A DNA stretch of 64,000 nt, from positions 5,084,001-5,148,000 of the forward strand of contig JADJXK010000002.1 in the NCBI GenBank assembly GCA_016710325.1, given 5' to 3'. A program made the position numbers and the translations under genes. The stretch comes from Candidatus Leptofilum proximum. GTDB lineage: Bacteria > Chloroflexota > Anaerolineae > Promineifilales > Promineifilaceae. Shown here piece by piece: positions 58,707 through 64,000 of the stretch; position 1 is the stretch's first letter, and each line of letters starts with the position of its first letter. The notes under the pieces are model-generated. The model did not search any database. It was not told the origin of the DNA and saw only the letters and a list, made by a program, of their open reading frames with translations.

Positions 58707-59124
58707 AACTTCCTACTATGCAGGGTATGAGATAACGGCCGTTAGCACAGTCAGCCAACGATAGTTTTCGACAAGGCAAAAAGATTGGTATAAGCCCTGA
58801 CAAAGGTTAGGGAAGTGTGAACCAGCTTCTCCACAGCAGAGCCTGCTGCCAGCGCGCATGGTTTGCTTTTTCTGAGGTCATGTTCACGCCAGATCATGAA
58901 ATCATACAGCAAATTTGCCTGGTCTTATGGCGAAAACGCTCGACCAACACGCTGTAAGCAATCCGAAATTCAGACCGGTTACAACACGGGTTGGGCAACA
59001 ATCTGAAAATTGCTACAAACCGAGTATAATCTGACTCACCGTCCTGAAAGAAGAAAAATAAGCCAATAACACGAAACGCCGTACAATAGATAACCACTGA
59101 CTGGACAGAAAAAGGAGCGTATTT
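58707..59124. other. Divergent intergenic region without a gene
   Basis: These 418 bases separate the histidine kinase from the acyl-ACP-reductase-like gene. They contain one ACGGCCGT octamer (58735) and a TATAAT box at 59025-59030 that may be the -10 of the rightward transcript, although no good -35 is seen. The region is AT-richer than the genes. No hairpin repeat was found. Confidence 0.5.
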
Positions 59125-61332
59125 ATGGCGGAGCAAGTCCCCCAAAACTCACACATTGCCGCGCTGCATTATCACGGCACGGCCGAATCTGAAGAGACTA
59201 TTGAACTGTTGGGCAGCCAGCTGCACATTCGGCATATTGGCTGCGATGGGGATTTGGAGCAGATGGCAGCCCATATCCAAGCCTTGGATGGCCAGGTAAC
59301 GGCCGTTGCCCTCACTGGCGTCAGCAAAACCCTGCGCCTGGGTAAAGCCAAAGTGGGACACCCTGCCGCCGAGCCGTTGTTTAGTGCTGCCCAGCAAACG
59401 CCGGTAGTAGATGGCGCCGGGGTGCGTGCCGCCATGGAGCGTTGGGCCGTGCGCTTGGCCGACGAGGCACAGCCAGGCATCTGGTCGCGCAAGCGGGTGC
59501 TCATGGCCCCCGGATTGAACCACGGCGGGCTGGCCCAGGCGCTGGAACAGTACACCGAAGAACTGCGTTACGCGGACCCCATTGTCTATTTTGCCCTGCC
59601 TCCGGTGCCCGGCGTGGGCAGTGCCGAAACGCTGCCCCGAGTGGCCGAACCCACTTTGAATCAGCTCCGCGCTTATCCGTTTCGCCGCCTCTTTCCCCAG
59701 GCAGGAGAATCGGTACGGCCGCGCAGTCCCAAGCTGTTTGAGTGGGCCGATGTGCTGGCCGGGGATATGGGCGGCATTCGCCGCTATGCGCCCAAGGAGC
59801 TCAAGCGTAAGGTGGTTGTGGTCGAGTCCGCCACGGAAGCGGACGTTGCCGATTTGCGTGAGCGCGGTGTTTCGGCCGTGGTCACCACCATGCCGCCGCT
59901 GGGGCACGAACTGGCGCATTTGGGAGCGGCCGTTTTTGAAGCGTGTCTCATTGCCCTTAGCCCAGACAAACAGGCCGCCCGCACCGAAAACACCTACCTT
60001 AATTTGATGGCTCAGATGGATTGGCAGCCGGGCATCAAATATTTGCAGCCAGACGAAGCGGGCATCAACAAATTTGCCTTTGTCATTCATCCGTTGTCAA
60101 CCCGGTTCATTTCCAGCCATCCCAAGTTCCGCTGGACGCGCTTTTTGCCGGAGCGGCTGGTGGAACGTGTCGCCGCCCACCTGCCGCCCATGTATGGCAG
60201 CCGCATTACCGGCATCGAAAGCCCCGCGACCGGGCAAAAGATTGAAGGCTACCTGCTGTACATCGGCGGCACGCCGCGTGAGCTCATGCGGCGTGATCCG
60301 GCATTTGTCTACCGGCGGCTCATTCGCGCCTCGCGCATGGCCGAGCGGTACGGCGCCCGCCTGATGGGTCTGGGCGCCTTCACTTCCGTGGTGGGCGACG
60401 CAGGCATCACCGTGGCCCAAAAAGCCGACATCGCCATCACCTCGGGCAACAGCCTGACCGTGGCCGCTACCCTGGAAACCGCCAAGCAGGCCGTGGTGAA
60501 GATGGGCAACAACCTGGATGAAGCACACCAGGGCAAGGTGATGGTTATTGGCGCCACCGGGTCGATTGGTTCGGTCTGTTCGCGGCTGCTGGCCCAGGCT
60601 GTGCCCAACATCGTGCTGGTAGCCCCACGCCCGGAGAAGCTCATTGCCCTCAAACAAACCATCGAGGCAGAAACGCCCGGCGCAAAGGTCACACTAAGCA
60701 CCACGGCCGATGACTACGTCAGCGACTGCGACCTCATCGTGACGACGACGACGGCGCTCAATACACGCATTATTGACATAACGATGTGTAAGCCTGGCGC
60801 TGTCATTTGTGATATTGCCCGTCCGCCGGACATCACCGAGGAAGAGGCTGCGCTGCGGCCCGACGTGCTGGTCATTGAATCGGGTGAGATTTTGCTGCCG
60901 GGCAAGCCCGATTTTGGCATGGACATTGGCCTGCCGCCTGGCGTAGCTTATGCCTGCCTGGCGGAAACAGCGCTGCTGGCGCTGGACGGCCGTTTCGAAG
61001 ACTACACCCTCGGCCGCAATATCGAAATTGAGCGGGTGAAGGAAATTTACCGGCTCTACAAAAAACACGGTTTAGAGCTGTCTGGCATCCGCAGCCACGA
61101 ACACTTTTTGACAGACGAAGACCTGGCCAAAAAGCGTGCCCTGGCCGACGAGCTGCGCAACAATCCCGCCAGGCTGGCCGACGTACGGCGCCAGGCCCAG
61201 GCAGCGCTGCCCGTCAGGCGGGCCTACCGCCCGGCCAAAGGCGACCGCAGCCGGACCACAGCCATTGTCGCCAGTGCGGGAGCGGCCGTTTTGGCCGCCG
61301 TTGCGGGTCTGTTATTCTGGCGACGGAAATAG
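59125..61332 (+). CDS. Membrane-anchored relative of cyanobacterial acyl-ACP reductase with a novel N-terminal domain
   Basis: This 735-residue protein starts at ATG 59125 with AGGAG upstream. From about residue 313 it aligns by eye with long-chain acyl-ACP reductase (AAR) of cyanobacteria: HPLSTRF.., GLGAFTSVVGD (AAR: ALGGFTSII), ITSGNSLTVA (FTTGNTHTA), the Rossmann motif VMVIGATGSIGSV near 472, and CLAETALLALDG..LGRNIEIERV (CFAEAMLLEFEG..WGRNQITIEKM). The AAR acyl-thioester Cys aligns with Leu here, so aldehyde formation by the same route is doubtful. Residues 1-310 match nothing I recognise. A C-terminal helix (about 711-731) plus WRRK predicts a tail anchor. A Cys/His-motif gene and an SCP2 gene follow. 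Confidence 0.75.
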   Translation: MAEQVPQNSHIAALHYHGTAESEETIELLGSQLHIRHIGCDGDLEQMAAHIQALDGQVTAVALTGVSKTLRLGKAKVGHPAAEPLFSAAQQTPVVDGAGVRAAMERWAVRLADEAQPGIWSRKRVLMAPGLNHGGLAQALEQYTEELRYADPIVYFALPPVPGVGSAETLPRVAEPTLNQLRAYPFRRLFPQAGESVRPRSPKLFEWADVLAGDMGGIRRYAPKELKRKVVVVESATEADVADLRERGVSAVVTTMPPLGHELAHLGAAVFEACLIALSPDKQAARTENTYLNLMAQMDWQPGIKYLQPDEAGINKFAFVIHPLSTRFISSHPKFRWTRFLPERLVERVAAHLPPMYGSRITGIESPATGQKIEGYLLYIGGTPRELMRRDPAFVYRRLIRASRMAERYGARLMGLGAFTSVVGDAGITVAQKADIAITSGNSLTVAATLETAKQAVVKMGNNLDEAHQGKVMVIGATGSIGSVCSRLLAQAVPNIVLVAPRPEKLIALKQTIEAETPGAKVTLSTTADDYVSDCDLIVTTTTALNTRIIDITMCKPGAVICDIARPPDITEEEAALRPDVLVIESGEILLPGKPDFGMDIGLPPGVAYACLAETALLALDGRFEDYTLGRNIEIERVKEIYRLYKKHGLELSGIRSHEHFLTDEDLAKKRALADELRNNPARLADVRRQAQAALPVRRAYRPAKGDRSRTTAIVASAGAAVLAAVAGLLFWRRK

Positions 61333-61337
61333 ATTTT

Positions 61338-61400
61338 AGTGAAAAGTAAAAAGTGAAAAGTAGAAGAGTTCTTTTTACTTTTCACTTATCACTTTTCACT
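61338..61400. repeat. AGTGAAAAGTAAAAAGTGAA hairpin
   Basis: Repeated AGTGAAAAGT words (61338-61366) pair with repeated ACTTTTCACT words (61371-61400). It lies between the AAR-like gene and the next gene, ending 20 bases before the latter's ribosome-binding site. Confidence 0.82.
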
Positions 61401-61429
61401 TCTTACTGCCTACTTTCCACAGGAGGAAA

Positions 61430-62110
61430 ATGATGAGTGACCAAGCCCCCACCCGCTGTGCCGCCACGACCAAGGCGGGCAAACCGTGTAAAAATTATGC
61501 CATGGAAGGCTCCGAGTTCTGCCACGTGCACCTAAACGTGGCCCAGGCCACGCCGGACTCGACCATTGGTGCGGCGGAAGCTGAACTGCTGGCGCGCAAA
61601 AAGGCGCTTTTGGACGAGCTGGATGAACTGGTGACTGATTTAAAAACGGCCGTTCCCCCCACCAACACCTCGCCCTACAACCCCGTCCAGCTGCTCACCT
61701 ACCTGCGCCAGAACCTCAGCCAGTTCACCCCGGAAATGCAAATGGGCATCCTGGAAAACTTCCGCGGCATGACCCGCGAAGATATGATGGACATTGAAAC
61801 GTGGAAGGGCCTGGGCTACATGCTCAGCTATTCGGCCAAGTTCCAGGCTAACCAGCTGCGCGACAAGATGAATGAGCAGCTGCCCAAACCGCTCCAGCCA
61901 GACACGATGCTGAATTTTGTCAAAACCAACATCGATCGTTTTGCACCCGACGTCGCCAAAGGCATCATGGACAGCCTGCAGGGGGCCACGCGGGAAGATC
62001 TGATGGACCCCGAAACGTGGAAAGGTATCTGGTATATGATCAACTACTCGGTGCAGTTCCAGGCAGAGCAGTTGAAGCAGCGGTTGAAAGGTGAAAGTGA
62101 AGAAGAGTAA
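61430..62110 (+). CDS. Cys/His-motif protein with a duplicated 62-residue domain
   Basis: This 226-residue protein has AGGAGG before two adjacent ATGs (61430, 61433). Residues about 9-35 (RCAATTKAGKPCKNYAMEGSEFCHVH) form a compact Cys/His set that looks zinc-binding, as in small DUF5763-like motifs. After a helical linker, two homologous segments follow: about 78-150 (LLTYLRQNLSQFTPEMQMGI..) and 158-222 (MLNFVKTNIDRFAPDVAKGI..). They share REDxMDxETWKGxxYMxxYSxxFQAxQL. The duplicated domain was not recognised. It lies between an AAR-like and an SCP2-like gene, which suggests a lipid-linked role. Confidence 0.72.
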   Translation: MMSDQAPTRCAATTKAGKPCKNYAMEGSEFCHVHLNVAQATPDSTIGAAEAELLARKKALLDELDELVTDLKTAVPPTNTSPYNPVQLLTYLRQNLSQFTPEMQMGILENFRGMTREDMMDIETWKGLGYMLSYSAKFQANQLRDKMNEQLPKPLQPDTMLNFVKTNIDRFAPDVAKGIMDSLQGATREDLMDPETWKGIWYMINYSVQFQAEQLKQRLKGESEEE

Positions 62111-62174
62111 ATTACCCAATTACCCAATTACTAAATGACGTTCTGTAATTGGGTAATTGAGTAATTGGGGAATT
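62110..62174. repeat. AATTACCCAATTACCC hairpin
   Basis: AATTACCCAATTACCCAATT (from 62110) pairs with repeated GTAATTGGGTAATTGAG words ending at 62174. It overlaps the stop codon of the Cys/His-motif gene and ends five bases before the SCP2-like start codon, so it must fold within that leader. Confidence 0.82.
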
Positions 62175-62178
62175 ACAG

Positions 62179-62571
62179 ATGACCTTTCGCGACGAAACAC
62201 ATTTTTACGACTGCCTGGGACAACTGTTTGACCAGGTTGAGGCGGATATGCCCCAGGCGGCAGATTCGCTGCTGAAGGCGAAGCTGAGCATTCGCTTCAA
62301 CGTGACGGAACCGGCGGCGCTGCTGCTGATCAATGCCAAAAAACGGCCGTTGCAAATCGAATACGGCCGTGCCCACAACCACAAACCCGATCTCGAAGTA
62401 GACATCACCGGCGAGGCGCTGCACCAAATCTTGCTGGGCCAGCTCAGCCTCACCAAAGCCGTTGGCAGCAAAAAGGTCAAGCCCAAAGGCCCCGTCTGGA
62501 AAGTCATGGCCCTGGCCGACCTTTTTTACCACGCCCAAAAAATCTACCCGTCAATTTATGAGGCCCAATAG
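62179..62571 (+). CDS. SCP2 sterol-binding-domain protein
   Basis: This 130-residue protein fits the SCP2 fold: a helical start, LSIRFNVTEPAALLLINAKKRPLQIEYG strands, then HKPDLEVDITGEALHQILLGQLSLTKAVGSKKVKPKGPVWKVMALADLF, which matches the typical small-residue and hydrophobic tunnel pattern. Such domains bind sterols, fatty acyls or other lipids. Its company with the AAR-like gene suggests a hydrophobic-ligand pathway. Two ACGGCCGT octamers lie 20 bases apart in the gene. The preceding hairpin leaves no normal ribosome-binding site. Confidence 0.82.
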   Translation: MTFRDETHFYDCLGQLFDQVEADMPQAADSLLKAKLSIRFNVTEPAALLLINAKKRPLQIEYGRAHNHKPDLEVDITGEALHQILLGQLSLTKAVGSKKVKPKGPVWKVMALADLFYHAQKIYPSIYEAQ

Positions 62572-62597
62572 TGCACGCCACGTTTGCACTTTTGAAT

Positions 62598-62788
62598 GTC
62601 ATTCCCGCGAAGGCGGGAACCCACTCATGTGGGCAATATGGATACCCGCCTTCACGGGTATGACACCGTTTCTAGAAAAGGTACAGGACTTGCGCATCTA
62701 GGCGAACTGCGTCTAAAAATTTGCCGCGAATTTCGCTAATTAACGCGAAGTTGATCATAATTGGCGAAATTCGCGTAATTCGCGGCTA
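62598..62788. repeat. Two hairpin repeats between the SCP2 and DinB-like genes
   Basis: GTCATTCCCGCGAAGGCGGG pairs with CCCGCCTTCACGGGTATGAC (62598-62664), with an inner CCCACtcatGTGGG stem. A second element (about 62722-62787) uses GCCGCGAATTTCGC and GCGTAATTCGCGGC arms. No gene is present in the 270-base gap. Confidence 0.8.
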
Positions 62789-62841
62789 AGAAAAAGCTCT
62801 GATTGCGTAAGTCATAAGGTAAAAACCTTCAAAGATGATGA

Positions 62842-63378
62842 ATGGAGAAAGAGCAAGTGAGTGACGCAGATTCCAAACTCGATAAGCAAACGCTCATCAC
62901 CCGGATGAACGAGGGGTTGAGAGATTTTTTAGCCTTCCTGGATCAATATTCCGCAGAACAGCTTCTGGAACCAAAGGATGCGGTGGGTTGGAATGCCCGC
63001 GACCACATCACCCACCTGGCCGTTTGGGCCGATGGCGTAGCCGCGTTACTGCGCCACGAAGATCGCTGGGCGGCGATGGGTATTTCTGAAGCGCTGGGCG
63101 AAAGCCACGATTTTGACGCGATGAACGCGGCGATTGTGGTACAGCATCGCCATCTTTCTCCGCAGGAGGCGCGGCGCTGGCTGGTCATCGCCCACGAGCA
63201 GTTGGTGGCCGCGATGGTCCCGCTCGACGATGACGGCCTGCTGCTGTCTTACGAGCGTTTTGTCCCGCCGTTTACCGGCGACGGCGGCAGCCCGATTGTG
63301 GCCTTCATCAAGGCCGACACCTACGAGCACTACGAAGAGCATGCGCCGTGGATTGAAAAACTTATCCGGGAAGGCTAG
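62842..63378 (+). CDS. DinB/ClbS-like four-helix-bundle protein
   Basis: This 178-residue protein resembles the DinB superfamily, closest to ClbS/DfsB (DUF1706) proteins: an opening helix (LITRMNEGLRDFLAFLDQYSAEQLLEP), then GWNARDHITHLAVWADGVAALL with the first metal-site His residues, and a C-terminal YEHYEEHAPWIEKLI motif. ClbS hydrolyses colibactin-type warheads in Escherichia coli; other members are thiol transferases or unknown. The start ATG lacks a strong site. Its last 17 bases overlap the convergent gene at 63362. Confidence 0.78.
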   Translation: MEKEQVSDADSKLDKQTLITRMNEGLRDFLAFLDQYSAEQLLEPKDAVGWNARDHITHLAVWADGVAALLRHEDRWAAMGISEALGESHDFDAMNAAIVVQHRHLSPQEARRWLVIAHEQLVAAMVPLDDDGLLLSYERFVPPFTGDGGSPIVAFIKADTYEHYEEHAPWIEKLIREG

Positions 63379-64000
63379 GGAGCGTCAGCAGCGGCGGTAA
63401 CAAGGCCAGCCACAAAACGGCCGTCACCACCATCCCCACCATAATTTGCAGCCAGAGCGGGTCGGCCACGGCCGTTTCTTCTTCCCCACGCTCCGGTTTG
63501 GCCAGCAAAACGGCCACCAGCCGCAGCACTCCCGCTGCGCCCAGCCCCAGCCCCACCAGCGCCACCGCGGGCAGCCACCACGGCACGGCGCTGCGATGGG
63601 CCAGCTCGGCCACGGCCGTTAACAGTCGCCAATGCCCACCAAAACCCACCGTAAATGGCAGCCCCAGCAATGAAAACAGCCCCACCGCCAACAGCGCCAG
63701 GCTCAGCGGCGAGCGCCGCCCCAGCCCGGTAGGCAGTCGGTCCAGCGGCCAGTTTGCCTGATGCCGTTTGAGCAGCTGCCAGCCACCGGCCACCAACAAC
63801 AGGCCACTGAAACGACCCATTTGCAGGGTAACGGCCGTTTCCCAACCAATTTGCTCCGGCAGCGTCAGGCACAAAATGGTCAGCGCCATGTCCAGCAGCA
63901 GCACGCTGCCAATAGCCCGCCGCAGGTGAACGGCCGTCAGCGCCAGCACCCCGCCCACCAGCAGCGTCAGGCTGCCGCTGAGCCAGATGAGCTGGCGAAA
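63362..64000 (-). CDS. NuoN/NuoM-like proton-conducting transporter subunit (5' end off window)
   Basis: The visible 213 residues are the C-terminal part of a polytopic protein; the frame stays open to the window edge, adding FRQLIWLSGSLTLLVGG before the first possible start codon. The segment SGSLTLLVGGVLALTAVHLRRAIGSVLLLDM resembles the TM7-TM8 region of complex I antiporter-like subunits (NuoN/NuoM/MrpD), but the Lys-Arg-Leu-Leu-Ala-Tyr-Ser stretch is not intact (HLRRAIGSVLL). LLGLPFTVGFGGHWRLL echoes the conserved G-P-x-x-x-G-F motif. Five ACGGCCGT octamers lie here. Its role in energy coupling is likely, but the family assignment rests on this tail only. Confidence 0.65.
   Translation of the reverse strand, partial: FRQLIWLSGSLTLLVGGVLALTAVHLRRAIGSVLLLDMALTILCLTLPEQIGWETAVTLQMGRFSGLLLVAGGWQLLKRHQANWPLDRLPTGLGRRSPLSLALLAVGLFSLLGLPFTVGFGGHWRLLTAVAELAHRSAVPWWLPAVALVGLGLGAAGVLRLVAVLLAKPERGEEETAVADPLWLQIMVGMVVTAVLWLALLPPLLTLPSLPG

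Larger units (their letters stand above)
145..63937. repeat. Dispersed palindromic octamer ACGGCCGT (at least 116 copies)
   Basis: Hand count of perfect copies, start positions: 145, 502, 677, 1222, 2793, 5133, 5468, 5937, 6305, 6586, 8357, 8627, 8957, 9203, 9905, 10052, 10535, 10701, 10892, 11134, 11699, 12543, 13269, 13638, 14457, 14533, 14629, 15310, 15746, 15853, 16230, 16393, 16662, 16956, 17266, 18897, 18941, 18989, 19472, 20199, 20627, 21269, 21472, 21828, 22303, 22479, 22519, 22868, 23136, 23376, 24277, 24721, 24903, 26042, 26241, 28437, 29254, 29412, 29701, 29884, 30895, 30971, 31073, 32952, 34570, 35246, 35552, 35834, 36052, 36083, 37270, 37713, 38101, 39124, 40772, 41332, 41395, 41694, 42797, 43701, 44135, 44503, 44834, 45489, 45980, 46169, 47017, 48441, 48912, 50326, 51432, 51664, 51799, 51864, 52716, 52964, 53218, 54002, 54568, 54866, 55120, 56285, 56898, 57844, 58315, 58735, 59299, 60986, 61646, 62343, 62363, 63417, 63468, 63612, 63831, 63930. 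Most are in genes, some in spacers. A is the commonest preceding base. Confidence 0.97.

Noticed and set aside
58894..59145. Short reverse-strand frame of 83 codons in the divergent gap
   Set aside because: No ribosome-binding site, Cys/Phe-rich non-conserved translation, and it overlaps the start of the AAR-like gene.
1..64000. tRNA, rRNA or known riboswitch genes
   Set aside because: No T-loop (GGTTCRANYCC) with matching acceptor stem, rRNA-like block or familiar riboswitch core was seen on either strand by eye; a covariance-model scan would be needed to exclude weak cases.

Overview
The window looks like a GC-rich (roughly 58-60 % by eye) chromosomal segment from a free-living, respiratory bacterium, most likely a Chloroflexota member close to Anaerolineae. 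That placement is an inference from gene content and protein style: a thioester-less alpha-2-macroglobulin, a form II CO-dehydrogenase-like Mo hydroxylase with CoxD/CoxE/CoxG/XdhC partners, a fused response regulator/thioredoxin-reductase-like protein, a secreted protein ending in a FLPVVIRP-type tail, and intergenic DNA rich in hairpin repeats. No rRNA, tRNA, phage or transposase gene was seen.

Layout. 1-6.6 kb: the start of an off-window gene, two reverse-strand penicillin-acylase-family Ntn hydrolases and a secreted protein. 6.9-21.2 kb (+): alpha-2-macroglobulin, patatin phospholipase, A24 prepilin peptidase, a KDPG-aldolase-like protein, a GNAT plus NSAR/OSBS enolase pair, ProC, a PabB-PabC fusion and a GlsB-like membrane protein, then a decayed copy of the pabC tail. 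21.3-31.1 kb (-): a beta-propeller membrane protein, APH kinase, VapBC, XdhC, a 21-bp tandem array, endonuclease III, CoxE-like VWA protein, MoxR ATPase, S41 lipoprotein protease and an SDR. 31.5-37.3 kb (+): a three-gene phosphorelay. 37.5-46.4 kb: thioredoxin, tryptophanase-GNAT, a molybdopterin-binding protein, CoxG, cold-shock protein, a lipoprotein and a divergent P450/TetR pair. 46.6-54.1 kb (-): Mo hydroxylase M-L-S subunits, three SRPBCC-type proteins, a PhaR-like regulator and two phasins. 54.2-58.7 kb (-): ParB-like protein, EamA transporter, STAS protein and a NarL/NarX-type two-component pair. 59.1-63.4 kb (+): a membrane-anchored relative of cyanobacterial acyl-ACP reductase, a Cys/His-motif protein with an internal duplication, an SCP2 protein and a DinB-like protein. 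The window closes in a reverse-strand NuoN/M-like antiporter subunit.

How the genes relate. XdhC, MoxR/CoxD, CoxE, the MPT-binding protein and the CoxG proteins are the usual maturation partners of the CoxMLS-type enzyme but lie in several blocks. The PhaR-like protein and both phasins form a polyhydroxyalkanoate granule module, and two of their upstream regions share a candidate operator word.

The strongest unexplained signal is genome-scale. The palindrome ACGGCCGT occurs at least 116 times by hand count, about once per 550 bp, in genes and spacers alike, where base composition predicts about two. It resembles the HIP1 octamer of cyanobacteria. A second layer consists of many long hairpins whose arms are built from short tandem words; one family sits in frame inside two coding sequences.
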